Part shown: piece after piece, positions 18,806-25,004 of the stretch
Position numbering within the stretch: position 1 is the first letter of the stretch
Layout: every line of letters begins with the position of its first letter
Source: a virus
Strand: one strand, 5' to 3'
Length of the DNA: 36,274 nucleotides
Virus record (IMG/VR): IMGVR_UViG_3300027881_000043
Span: 1 to 36,274 of that record
The notes under the pieces: generated by a model
The model's input: only the letters and a program-made list of their open reading frames with translations
Told to the model about the DNA's origin: nothing
Databases searched by the model: none
Made by a program: the position numbers and the translations under genes

Positions 18806-19053
18806 TGAGTACGAACGATGATATAATGAGGGCGCTGGGCAACATCGAGGGCAAGGTCGATGGGCTAGAGCAGCACTGGAAGGATGTCAAGCACGATGCT
18901 GAGGTCAAGGACAAGCAGGTTGAGCTTGATCATCAGAAGGTGCTGGCGCGCATCAATAGGATAGAGAACAAGCAGTCCTGGTTCACCGGACTAGTGACTG
19001 TGAGTGTAGGGGTGGCCTCCTTCCTGGGCATCAACTTCTTCGTTGGCAACTAA
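18805..19053 (+). CDS. Small coiled-coil protein with C-terminal membrane helix (holin/XhlA-like)
   Basis: This is an 82-residue protein. The first 55 residues are a charged helix with heptad-like spacing (IEGKVDGLEQHWKDVKHD, ARINRIENKQ). The last 24 form one hydrophobic helix (WFTGLVTVSVGVASFLGINFF). The layout, an amphipathic coil followed by one C-terminal membrane anchor, resembles XhlA-type lysis proteins and other small phage membrane proteins. It is coupled to the giant gene by TAATG and is the last gene before the terminator, a common place for lysis genes. No endolysin is visible nearby, so a lysis role is only a possibility. Confidence 0.7.
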   Translation: MSTNDDIMRALGNIEGKVDGLEQHWKDVKHDAEVKDKQVELDHQKVLARINRIENKQSWFTGLVTVSVGVASFLGINFFVGN

Positions 19054-19057
19054 AAAG

Positions 19058-19078
19058 AAGCCCGCGTCAAGCGGGCTT
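19058..19078. terminator. Bidirectional intrinsic terminator
   Basis: Arms 19058-19065 (AAGCCCGC) and 19071-19078 (GCGGGCTT) form an 8-bp GC-rich stem with a GTCAA loop. T-rich tracts follow on both sides (TTTCTCTTTC on +, TTCTTTTT on -). It sits between the converging + virion block and the - strand block, so it can end transcripts from both directions. Confidence 0.9.
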
Positions 19079-19107
19079 TCTCTTTCTTACGATTGTACTT
19101 CTTGATA

Positions 19108-19242
19108 TCAGGTACTATCCTTTTCCGGTACTGGCTCGTCCTCAAGGCGATAGCCATACTGTTCCCGATACCATTCTTGAAACACTTTCCAATGTCTCTC
19201 CGCATCTAGCTGGTTCCTTTCATGCTTGCGTGACTCTTCCAT
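19108..19242 (-). CDS. Small charged protein, last gene of the minus-strand block
   Basis: This is a 44-residue protein, MEESRKHERN onward, ending in an acidic tail (LEDEPVPEKDST). I chose the ATG at 19242 because it overlaps the stop of the metallophosphoesterase (TAATG) and has GGAG upstream (AAGGAGTACAGCTA). The upstream extension of this frame only shadows the preceding gene. The sequence is mostly helical, with aromatic residues in the middle (WKVFQEWYREQYGY). The family is unknown. Confidence 0.6.
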   Translation of the reverse strand: MEESRKHERNQLDAERHWKVFQEWYREQYGYRLEDEPVPEKDST

Positions 19243-20006
19243 TAGCTGTACTCCTTCTGCAACGTAGTTATCCGCTTGAACTCGGGATCGTAGAAACCCT
19301 GGTTGACGTCGTTGCACATCACCAGCCCTCTCCACCATAGCTGCTGCGCCGCCCCCGCGTAGCCTTCGTTGTGCTCAAAGAAGCAGCCACTCATGAGACC
19401 ACAGATCTTCCTGCCATCCGCCCGTGTCCGCTCGCTAAAGTCACGCGTGTGGTTGTGTCCCGCAGTGCAGGAGACAAACAGTTTCTGCAGCAACGATGCC
19501 GCGGGGTGGATACCACCAATGGGCCTGTTCATAACACCGCTTGGAAAGTAGTGGCAGTACTGTATCCCGTTGATGCCGATGGCCTGCTGGAATGGCACGT
19601 ACTCCCACCCATAGTCTTCCGCGCCCAAATCCCTCCAGTGAATTACACCATCGAGCATAGGCTCGTCTTCTATTACCCTGCGGATACGACCCTCACAGTG
19701 GTTGCCACCTAAGGCTACCTTCCGCGGCGTGTACTGGTCCTTGGGGTACTTACGGTTGTGGTCTTTGATAATATTGTTGAACGTCTCCCGTGCGTCTCGC
19801 GCCGCCTGGACATCCTTGGAGTACCTCCGCCCCTCGAAAGACTTCTTGCCCTTGTCGTAGCTGGAGAGTGAGGGCATGTCAGCCCAGTCCCCCATGTCGA
19901 TGATGACATCAGCTCGTTGGTCAACAGCCCACTGTGCCGCCCAGGCATACCGTCTAAGGTTTTGACCGGGCTTCACATGTGAGTCAGGTATTACAAGATG
20001 TTTCAA
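19242..20006 (-). CDS. Calcineurin-like metallophosphoesterase
   Basis: This 254-residue protein carries the ordered metal-binding blocks of the metallophosphoesterase fold: D8-S-H10 (IPDSHVKPG), GDWAD around residue 40, GGNHCEGR in the middle and AGHNHTRD near residue 185. Phage members hydrolyse phosphoesters; the natural substrate here cannot be read from sequence. It starts with TTG, supported by AAGGAG 8 nt upstream and by residues right after it that match the family start (MKHLVIPDSH). A promoter lies just upstream, so it probably has its own transcript, ending at the shared terminator. It carries a 12-mer copy in antisense (WRDL). Confidence 0.85.
   Translation of the reverse strand: MKHLVIPDSHVKPGQNLRRYAWAAQWAVDQRADVIIDMGDWADMPSLSSYDKGKKSFEGRRYSKDVQAARDARETFNNIIKDHNRKYPKDQYTPRKVALGGNHCEGRIRRVIEDEPMLDGVIHWRDLGAEDYGWEYVPFQQAIGINGIQYCHYFPSGVMNRPIGGIHPAASLLQKLFVSCTAGHNHTRDFSERTRADGRKICGLMSGCFFEHNEGYAGAAQQLWWRGLVMCNDVNQGFYDPEFKRITTLQKEYS
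19626..19637 (+). repeat. Dispersed 12-mer, copy 6
   Basis: Exact CAAATCCCTCCA on the strand opposite to the metallophosphoesterase coding strand. The gene reads its complement as WRDL. Confidence 0.9.
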
Positions 20007-20028
20007 TTTAAGTCTCCTTCTATATACT

Positions 20029-20057
20029 ATTATAACACACGTTGGAGGGATTTGCCA
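20029..20057 (-). promoter_or_regulatory. Extended -10 promoter for the metallophosphoesterase, containing a 12-mer
   Basis: On the - strand TATAAT (20034-20029) is preceded by TGT. The surrounding GTGTGTTATAATAGTATAT matches the + promoter near 6147 almost base for base. No good -35 is visible; where one is expected lies the 12-mer CAAATCCCTCCA (20054-20043). The predicted transcript starts about 15 nt before the ribosome site of the TTG-started gene. Confidence 0.7.
20043..20054 (-). repeat. Dispersed 12-mer, copy 7 (intergenic)
   Basis: Exact CAAATCCCTCCA on the - strand. It is the only copy outside a coding region and lies between the holin-like stop codon and the -10 box of the next promoter. 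Confidence 0.9.
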
Positions 20058-20060
20058 GAG

Positions 20061-20504
20061 TTATTTTGCATTTCGTACTAAGCTACTGCCGAAGTACAAT
20101 CCCACGATGCTACTCATTAGGTGTGTGTCGAGTGGTGTTAGCACCAGCCCCTTGAAGCTCTCCCACGTCACGTACTCACTACCGTCGAAGAACAGGAACC
20201 CTGGGTTCCATAGCGTATATCCTACACTCGTCATGATATCGGGCCAGAAAACTGGCACCATCTTTGGCCATACAATCACCGCGAATACAGCCAAAATAGC
20301 AATGGTCCTTCGGGTGAATTGGAACCCTTCGTTCTCGTACTCCCGTGCGTCCTTCACGGCCTTGTTCTGTGTCTTGAGCATCGACAGCGTCTGGCTGTGG
20401 CTCGCTGCCTTGGCCTTGATTGACATACTCCAGATACTGAGCAGCCCGCCGAGCAAGCCACTCCCTAGCATAGTCAATAGCTCTAGTGGTATACCCCATG
20501 CCAT
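20061..20504 (-). CDS. Holin-like phage membrane protein
   Basis: This is a 147-residue protein with an N-terminal hydrophobic helix (residues about 4-24, GIPLELLTMLGSGLLGGLLS), a charged helical linker, a second membrane segment about 66-86 (RRTIAILAVFAVIVWPKMVP) and a hydrophobic C-terminus about 128-144 (MSSIVGLYFGSSLV). The GIPLE, TRR, LFFDG and TPLDTH blocks resemble a conserved small membrane protein of marine-type podoviruses, usually left as unknown or called holin. It starts at the ATG overlapping the stop of the small coiled-coil gene (TAATG). A holin role is inferred from size and topology. Confidence 0.68.
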   Translation of the reverse strand: MAWGIPLELLTMLGSGLLGGLLSIWSMSIKAKAASHSQTLSMLKTQNKAVKDAREYENEGFQFTRRTIAILAVFAVIVWPKMVPVFWPDIMTSVGYTLWNPGFLFFDGSEYVTWESFKGLVLTPLDTHLMSSIVGLYFGSSLVRNAK

Positions 20505-20632
20505 TACCGCGTCCTTCCTTCGTTAGCTATGTTGTTCTTGATCTCTCGCGAGAGCGTGTCTACCTCCGCCTCGAGGCGGAAGATGCGTTGCCACAACTTC
20601 TCTACCTCTGCGTATAGTTGTTCATTAGTCAC
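20504..20632 (-). CDS. Small coiled-coil protein (42 aa)
   Basis: This short GTG-started frame has 43 codons ending in TAA. It overlaps the reductase stop by 8 nt at its start, and its own stop overlaps the ATG of the holin-like gene. The sequence reads as an unbroken heptad helix: LYAEVEKLWQRIFRLEAEV, then DTLSREIKNNI, with Leu/Ile/Val at a/d spacing and charged flanks. No other frame of this stretch is open. The close coupling on both sides and the regular heptads support a real gene. Its function is unknown; it may oligomerise or partner a membrane protein. Confidence 0.6.
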   Translation of the reverse strand: MTNEQLYAEVEKLWQRIFRLEAEVDTLSREIKNNIANEGRTR

Positions 20633-22319
20633 AAGATTTAGTCCCTGTTTCTGGGTCGTAGAAGCAGGCAGCACCATCGCTGTCTTCCTCCACGGCCGCG
20701 CGCATCATGTTGTCACGTGACTTGCCGTCGGTGTAGGTGGCTAGTCCTTTGCACCCGTTCTTCCACGCCGTCCAGTAGATGAGACGGAACTCGTCCCACG
20801 TGATGTCGTTCGGGCAGTTGACCGTTTTGCTGACGGCACTGTCCACAAAGCGGTAAGCAGCGCTGACAACGGCAACGTGTTCTGCGACGCTGACTTCGTG
20901 CGCTGTCTTGCCTTCGATGCCCCACTCCCGGTAGGCATAGTCGTCGATGACGAAGCTTTCTTCTCCGTCCGGGAACTTGACGTCTCTTTCGACTCGATGT
21001 GTGAACACAGGCTCAATACCACTAGATACATTATCAGCACAAAGACTGATAGTACCAGTAGGGGCAATAGAAAGTAGGTGGCTATTCCTAATGCCATGAA
21101 GGCGAATGGAATTCCTAATAGAATCAGGGAGAGTGCGAGCAAAACCACTATCGAGATACTTATCATCGAATAGAGGGAATGCGCCTTTCTCCTCAGCCAA
21201 CCTGACGCTTGCTCCGTAGACTGCATCTCTCATTACCTCCATGATCTTGTTTTGCATCTTGATGTAGTGTTCACTACCATACGGCAGGCCCATAGCCTCG
21301 ATGGCGTTGGCCATACCTGTGACCCCCAGGCCCATGCGACGTTTGTTCAGCGCCTCTTCTTTTTGCTCCGGGAGTGGGAAGTGTGCTCCGTCAATGATGT
21401 TGTCAATGGCTCGAACAACGGGAGGTATGTGTGACAGAAAGAGATCGGTGTCGAATCTAAATCCTCCCAGATCTCGGACCATGTACTTGGCCAGGTTAAA
21501 CGACCCAAGCAGACAAGCACCGAACGGTGGCAGAGGTTGCTCAGCGCACGGATTGGTCGCCTCCATGACTTCACAGTAGTGGAGGTTGTTCTGTCTGTTG
21601 ATGGTGTCAAGGAACAGCACTCCTGGCTCGGCGTGCTCGAGTGTTGAGCGCAGTATGAGTTTCCAGAGTGCTCTAGCCCGTACTGTTTTGTAAACTCGTC
21701 CTTCAAAGACGAGGTCAAAGTCTTCATCATTTGCCATCTTCCTCATGAAGTCGTCGGTCACCCCGACGCTTACGTTAAATTGTGTCCATCTTTCTGGCTC
21801 TGACTTGGCCCTTACAAAGTCTTCAATATCTGGGTGGTCGATACGAAGCACACCCATCTGGGCACCCCGTCTATGTCCTGCACTAGAAACTGCTTTGCAG
21901 CACATGTCGAACATGTCGATAAAGGGTAGTGGACCACTAGCTTCCGAGTCAAGAGATACAATGTGGGCACGCGCCGGGCGCAGTCGTGAGAAGTCATAGC
22001 CTATACCTCCGCCTACTCGCATGGTTTGGAACGCCTCGGTCAGCCGAAGCATGATGGACTCAGTGTTGTCCTCGATGATACCCGACACGAAGCACGAGAA
22101 GGGAGTCACGGTGCGTACCGCCCCCACCGCGGACTGCTGTCGCCCTGCTGGTAGGAAGTACTGGTTGCCCACGATGGGGCGCATCTGTTCAAAGTGTTCA
22201 AGACTGTCTTTTGTCGCGTCACAAAAACGGATGACCATCTCGTTGAATGTCTCGTCTTTGGCACGGTATTTTATTTGATGAAGCTTCTTCGCTAGCTCCA
22301 TTGTGGGACCTGGGAACAT
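20625..22319 (-). CDS. nrdJ: Adenosylcobalamin-dependent (class II) ribonucleotide reductase
   Basis: This 564-residue monomer-type reductase makes deoxynucleotides from ribonucleotides for phage DNA synthesis. Visible family blocks in order are FLPAGRQQ, TPFSCFVSG with the substrate-site Cys, GGGIGYDFSRLRP, NPCAEQPLPPFGACLLGSFN (catalytic NPCxE-type site) and IAPTGTISL. The C-terminal tail carries Cys residues (ACFYDP, KSCD-end) that could re-reduce the active site. There is no partner R2-type gene, as expected for class II. I chose the ATG at 22319 because GGAGAAAGG lies just upstream; a GTG 18 nt earlier falls inside a hairpin arm. The host or its surroundings must supply cobalamin. Confidence 0.9.
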   Translation of the reverse strand: MFPGPTMELAKKLHQIKYRAKDETFNEMVIRFCDATKDSLEHFEQMRPIVGNQYFLPAGRQQSAVGAVRTVTPFSCFVSGIIEDNTESIMLRLTEAFQTMRVGGGIGYDFSRLRPARAHIVSLDSEASGPLPFIDMFDMCCKAVSSAGHRRGAQMGVLRIDHPDIEDFVRAKSEPERWTQFNVSVGVTDDFMRKMANDEDFDLVFEGRVYKTVRARALWKLILRSTLEHAEPGVLFLDTINRQNNLHYCEVMEATNPCAEQPLPPFGACLLGSFNLAKYMVRDLGGFRFDTDLFLSHIPPVVRAIDNIIDGAHFPLPEQKEEALNKRRMGLGVTGMANAIEAMGLPYGSEHYIKMQNKIMEVMRDAVYGASVRLAEEKGAFPLFDDKYLDSGFARTLPDSIRNSIRLHGIRNSHLLSIAPTGTISLCADNVSSGIEPVFTHRVERDVKFPDGEESFVIDDYAYREWGIEGKTAHEVSVAEHVAVVSAAYRFVDSAVSKTVNCPNDITWDEFRLIYWTAWKNGCKGLATYTDGKSRDNMMRAAVEEDSDGAACFYDPETGTKSCD

Positions 22320-22332
22320 AGTAAACCTTTCT

Positions 22333-22354
22333 CCCACCCCCGCGTGGGGGTGGG
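22333..22354 (-). promoter_or_regulatory. Leader hairpin before the reductase gene
   Basis: A perfect 9-bp stem (CCCACCCCC / GGGGGTGGG) with a 4-nt loop lies directly upstream of the reductase ribosome site. No T-tract follows on either strand, so it is not an ordinary intrinsic terminator. It could control reductase translation or protect or process the mRNA end. Confidence 0.7.
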
Positions 22355-22378
22355 TGTGCTCAGTTAAATTTAAGGGAG

Positions 22379-22516
22379 TTAGGGTCGGGGGCCTGACTTC
22401 TTGCCGCCCGATTTGACCGGCTTCTTCACCGGCTTCTTCTTAGCAAAGATCTTGCTGTAGTTATCACGGTACGCGTCGTTGGCAGCACCGCTGTGTAGTT
22501 TGTCGTGATGGCTCAT
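22379..22516 (-). CDS. Small basic protein (45 aa)
   Basis: This protein starts MSHHDKLHSG and ends in a lysine/proline-rich tail (KKKPVKKPVKSGGKKSGP). I chose the ATG at 22516 because AGGAGA lies 7 nt upstream, and because the longer frame only overlaps the preceding gene. It overlaps the stop of the signal-peptide protein by 4 nt. The very basic tail suggests binding to nucleic acid or to an acidic partner. The family is unknown. Confidence 0.6.
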   Translation of the reverse strand: MSHHDKLHSGAANDAYRDNYSKIFAKKKPVKKPVKSGGKKSGPRP

Positions 22517-22818
22517 GAATCGTCTCCTAATATTTCGGGTGGAATCACTGTGAATCCCTTCCCTGTTCCAAGGAACCTGGACATCCATGCGGGGGTAGTC
22601 TCCACAATGGTCCAGTTATTCCCATCGCTATACCACTCGATGATGTTGCCGTTGAATGCAACACCCATCACAATGGGTATCTCTTTGAAGTTCTCTGCCA
22701 AGCTGGTGCGCACCTGATCATACGGTACCCACTGTGGAACCTCTTGGCCCACTACATTGGTAGTCAGAAGGATGCCGACAAAGCATGCTGCTGCCAATAA
22801 GTATGGGATGAATTTCAT
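22513..22818 (-). CDS. Signal-peptide (periplasmic) protein of the envelope cassette
   Basis: This is a 101-residue protein with a classical signal sequence (Lys, then about 17 hydrophobic residues, MKFIPYLLAAACFVGILLTT) and a likely cleavage near residue 24-26. An LAAAC within it is only a weak lipobox, so a lipoprotein is less likely. The mature part has an alternating strand/turn pattern (IPIVMGVAFNGNIIEWYSDG, WTIVETTPAW), a small beta domain. It overlaps the preceding gene by ATGA. Its place after the TolQ/ExbD-like pair suggests a periplasmic partner of that machine. The family is unknown to me. Confidence 0.65.
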   Translation of the reverse strand: MKFIPYLLAAACFVGILLTTNVVGQEVPQWVPYDQVRTSLAENFKEIPIVMGVAFNGNIIEWYSDGNNWTIVETTPAWMSRFLGTGKGFTVIPPEILGDDS

Positions 22819-23216
22819 GGTACTTCTTTCTCTGGTGATGGAGTCAACTCCCGTTGTAGTACACGGAACTTGCCCTCCTTGTGGACGATGTCATAGCCTC
22901 TGATCTTACCCTTTTTCTTTGCCTTGCCTGCTGCTTGGAGGGATTTGGCGAGACGCGTAGACCAAGGGACAATGTAGTAGCGGATGCCTGCCTTCGTCTG
23001 TGCCCATATGTGTATGCGTACCTCGTGTTCCAAAACGTGCGCGACGATTCCCCGCGTCACCGTTGTAGGCATTGGTCTGCCCCTACCTAGGATCTCGGGT
23101 ACGATGAAGAAGATACCTGCCACGATGGCAGCAACACCAACCAGGGTGCGCCAACTAGGGAACAGGACCCATGCCATGCCGCCGATGGCAAACGTGAGTG
23201 ACAGGAACAGTAGCAT
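22815..23216 (-). CDS. Two-helix membrane protein of the envelope cassette
   Basis: This is a 133-residue protein. Two membrane helices lie at about 1-19 (LLFLSLTFAIGGMAWVLF) and 24-43 (TLVGVAAIVAGIFFIVPE). A soluble part of about 85 residues follows, starting with Arg-rich sequence (GRGRPMP) and ending in a basic, Gly-Lys-rich segment (KAKKKGKIRGYD). The positive-inside rule places the soluble part in the cytoplasm. It begins 8 nt after the ExbD-like stop and overlaps the next gene by ATGA. A 12-mer copy encodes KSLQ near residue 92. The function is unknown; genetic linkage ties it to the TolQ/ExbD-like pair. Confidence 0.65.
   Translation of the reverse strand: MLLFLSLTFAIGGMAWVLFPSWRTLVGVAAIVAGIFFIVPEILGRGRPMPTTVTRGIVAHVLEHEVRIHIWAQTKAGIRYYIVPWSTRLAKSLQAAGKAKKKGKIRGYDIVHKEGKFRVLQRELTPSPEKEVP
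22936..22947 (-). repeat. Dispersed 12-mer, copy 8
   Basis: Exact CAAATCCCTCCA on the coding (-) strand of the two-helix membrane protein gene, read as KSLQ. Confidence 0.9.
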
Positions 23217-23224
23217 GTCTGGAC

Positions 23225-23764
23225 TTAGAATGGTAGTATCCCCTCATATATGTCATCCTGCTTCACGATGTGGGCGTTCTTGATCCAGAAACGGATGACT
23301 GTTTCCTCATCATTCAAGAACTCCAGGCCAACGGTACTCAGGTGGACGGTGCGGCCGTTGATCATGATCTCCACCTTGACAGCCACCGGCCCGGCGTAGC
23401 GATAGTAGTGGAGGTTGACAACGTACTTACCGTCGGGCAGCCCTCTGCTGTAGAGGTTCTCGAAGTTCAGGTCCAGGTTGTCGTTGACCTTGCCGAGGTC
23501 GTCCCGCACCAGATCAATGAACTCACCCTTGGGTCGCTTGAAGCCCACGACGTCGTCACCGGGGGCGGCAATCCACACATCAACATCCCCGCGGTGTCCA
23601 TCAGGCCAGCGTATCTGCACCGACAACGTGCCGGGTGGCCTAGCTTCGTCGTTCCTAGCCGGTGGGTTGACGTGCGACAACAGGATGATGGCAATGGCTA
23701 CGAACAGGAACATCATGTTGAGCAGGATGTCCCGGAACAGGAAGCGTGCTTTGGGTTTACTCAT
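23225..23764 (-). CDS. ExbD/TolR/MotB-like membrane protein with periplasmic beta domain
   Basis: This is a 179-residue protein. A short basic cytoplasmic start (MSKPKARFLFR) leads to one membrane helix about 12-31 beginning with Asp12 (DILLNMMFLFVAIAIILLS). An Asp at the head of the only helix is the proton-carrying layout of ExbD, TolR and MotB. About 145 periplasmic residues follow, predicted as a beta-sandwich (SVQIRWPDGHRGDVDVWIAA, FIDLVRDDLGKVN, GKYVVNLHYYRY). This outer part is not the usual ExbD/TolR or OmpA-like domain. It overlaps the TolQ-like gene by 8 nt. I infer that the two proteins form one complex. The exact partner and purpose are unknown. Confidence 0.6.
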   Translation of the reverse strand: MSKPKARFLFRDILLNMMFLFVAIAIILLSHVNPPARNDEARPPGTLSVQIRWPDGHRGDVDVWIAAPGDDVVGFKRPKGEFIDLVRDDLGKVNDNLDLNFENLYSRGLPDGKYVVNLHYYRYAGPVAVKVEIMINGRTVHLSTVGLEFLNDEETVIRFWIKNAHIVKQDDIYEGILPF

Positions 23765-24167
23765 CGAACAGGTGTGTCATCAGGGCTAGCCAGATGTATC
23801 CAACAGACCCGACTAGCGTGGTGTATAGTGCCACGCCCATGCCGGAGATTAGGGCTGTGACTAGCCCCTGTGCCCCTGACGCGGTCATGGCAACCGCAGG
23901 ATCGATGGACATCAGGGCCATGATGAAGCCCACGACGGTGCCGATGAGACCCAGGTTGGGCATCTGCTCCGCGGCGAACTCCACTCGGTCCCAGCGGTTG
24001 CGGAAGATAGCGTACCATCCATAGAGGAAGAGACCAAAAATGCCTGCCGATAGGTAGCTCTTGTCAGCCTCCCATATCATGTGCAACCACCCCACGTGCC
24101 ACGCTCCTACGAACAGCGCGCACGTGAGGATGAAGGCTACTCCCTTTTTGAATGTACTACCTGTCAT
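23757..24167 (-). CDS. TolQ/ExbB/MotA-like proton-channel subunit
   Basis: This is a 136-residue integral membrane protein with four hydrophobic stretches at about 10-30, 38-57, 70-88 and 102-131. The last two carry the family signature: PNLGLIGTVVGFIMAL (compare the ExbB block with G-L-L-G-T-V-x-G) and LISGMGVALYTTLVGSVG, with the conserved small and Thr residues that line the ion path. It is shorter than typical TolQ/ExbB and lacks their large cytoplasmic loop. I chose the ATG at 24167 because AGGAAG is 5 nt upstream. It lies directly before the ExbD-like gene, the normal pairing. The family call is fairly strong; the function in a phage is open. Confidence 0.68.
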   Translation of the reverse strand: MTGSTFKKGVAFILTCALFVGAWHVGWLHMIWEADKSYLSAGIFGLFLYGWYAIFRNRWDRVEFAAEQMPNLGLIGTVVGFIMALMSIDPAVAMTASGAQGLVTALISGMGVALYTTLVGSVGYIWLALMTHLFDE

Positions 24168-24474
24168 CACCGCTTCCTCTGAGTGTGCCTCGGGCCTGTC
24201 GAGACTTGAGCTTGGCTACGTTCATGTCCATCACCTCTTCCAGTGTAGTCCCTAAGAACGTAGCCAATCTACTATTATACCACATAATGTCACCAAGTTC
24301 AAGTATCATTTGGGTTCGAATGTCTGGTCCGTACCCATCTCGGATCAGCTTCTTGCGCTTGCCCGCCAACTCCCCTGCTTCCTCGTTGATGCCCAGGATA
24401 TAGCACTCCAGGCGGTGGTGTACAGGGTATAGATCAAGCTGGCTGATGATGTCGGAGTACTCTTTAGGCGTCAT
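24157..24474 (-). CDS. mazG: MazG-like nucleotide pyrophosphohydrolase
   Basis: This is a protein of about 105 residues. MazG-type metal-binding helices are visible in INEEAGELAGKRKKL (EExxE-like) and ILELGDIMWYNSRLA (ExxD). The conserved C-terminus is KLKSRQARGTLRGSGDDR-like, ending RGSGD. Phage MazG proteins hydrolyse nucleoside triphosphates or (p)ppGpp-like alarmones and help keep the host metabolically active. I prefer the ATG at 24474, which has GGAG 9 nt upstream; an ATG at 24489 gives five more residues. It overlaps both the small gene before it and the TolQ-like gene after it. A promoter for the envelope cassette lies inside it. Confidence 0.8.
   Translation of the reverse strand: MTPKEYSDIISQLDLYPVHHRLECYILGINEEAGELAGKRKKLIRDGYGPDIRTQMILELGDIMWYNSRLATFLGTTLEEVMDMNVAKLKSRQARGTLRGSGDDR
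24274..24302 (-). promoter_or_regulatory. Internal promoter inside mazG, facing the envelope cassette
   Basis: On the - strand TTGAAC (24302-24297), a 17-nt spacer, then TATAAT (24279-24274) with TGG before it. The segment TGTGGTATAATAGTA repeats the core of the promoters near 6147 and 20030. The predicted start is about 100 nt before the TolQ-like gene. It is also codons of MazG (MWYNS), so coincidence is possible. Confidence 0.6.
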
Positions 24475-24622
24475 AAGCTTTGTCTCCATAGTAGATCTTC
24501 AAGGTTTTTTTCAACTCGTGCACAAAAGTTTGGCAGGACACACCCATAACATCTGCTTCGTGCGCGTCGAGGGTGTCGATTAACAAGAACAGATCTTCTT
24601 GGTTGATAGCTTCATTCGTCAT
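24464..24622 (-). CDS. Small acidic protein (52 aa) between DUF1937 and mazG
   Basis: This short frame has 53 codons, from ATG at 24622 (overlapping the DUF1937 stop by 11 nt) to a TAA overlapping the mazG start. The sequence begins MTNEAINQEDLFLLIDTLDA and ends in a Lys-rich helix (HELKKTLKIYYGDKAYD). It is a regular two-helix pattern with acidic first half. Without it there would be an unexplained gap of about 120 nt in a gapless block, which supports it. I do not recognise the family. Confidence 0.6.
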   Translation of the reverse strand: MTNEAINQEDLFLLIDTLDAHEADVMGVSCQTFVHELKKTLKIYYGDKAYDA

Positions 24623-25004
24623 CTTCGGGGTTCCTTATGGTCATGTTGTTGGCCGTCTGTCCGTAGGGTAGGTACATGATAGGCTTGCCAGCCTTCTTGA
24701 AGTAGGCGATCTCATTCAGCACACCTGGGCTGACCTCCCACCCCTTCATGGTGCTAACGATGCAGCCGATAGCGCCCTCCATAAAGTACTTGCCGCTGTC
24801 GATCCACATCTGCCAGTGCTTGTCGCCCACCTCACCTGGTGGCATCCCACCATAGATGGACATCGGGTGCCCGTGTGCAATGGGACAGAAGATGGGGATG
24901 CCCTGCCCGAACAGCTCCCCAGCAACCTTGGAGATGTGTTCAAAGGCAGCCTGCCTGCCCTCTTCGTAGTGTGTGTAGGGTGACGCTAGATACCAGTAGC
25001 TCAT
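24612..25004 (-). CDS. DUF1937 / nucleoside deoxyribosyltransferase-like protein
   Basis: This 130-residue protein starts MSYWYLASPYTHYEEGR. The YLASPYT start, the FGQGIPIFCPIAHGHPMS block and the later KGWEVSPGVLNEIAYFKKAGKP (E at the usual catalytic place, S-x-G-x-x-x-E) match DUF1937 proteins, relatives of nucleoside 2-deoxyribosyltransferases. I chose the ATG at 25004 because it overlaps the preceding stop by ATGA and puts the family start at residue 1. It lies among nucleotide-pool genes, consistent with base exchange or salvage on deoxynucleosides. The activity itself is inferred. Confidence 0.75.
   Translation of the reverse strand: MSYWYLASPYTHYEEGRQAAFEHISKVAGELFGQGIPIFCPIAHGHPMSIYGGMPPGEVGDKHWQMWIDSGKYFMEGAIGCIVSTMKGWEVSPGVLNEIAYFKKAGKPIMYLPYGQTANNMTIRNPEDDE

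Noticed and set aside
22320-22378. Cobalamin riboswitch before the B12-dependent reductase
   Set aside because: The gap is only about 60 nt, far shorter than a cobalamin riboswitch, and contains only one simple hairpin.
22815-24167. A Zorya-type defence system (ZorA/ZorB)
   Set aside because: The channel protein lacks the long coiled-coil tail of ZorA, the partner lacks an OmpA-like domain, and no ZorC/D/E-type gene follows. Only the MotA/TolQ superfamily relation is shared.
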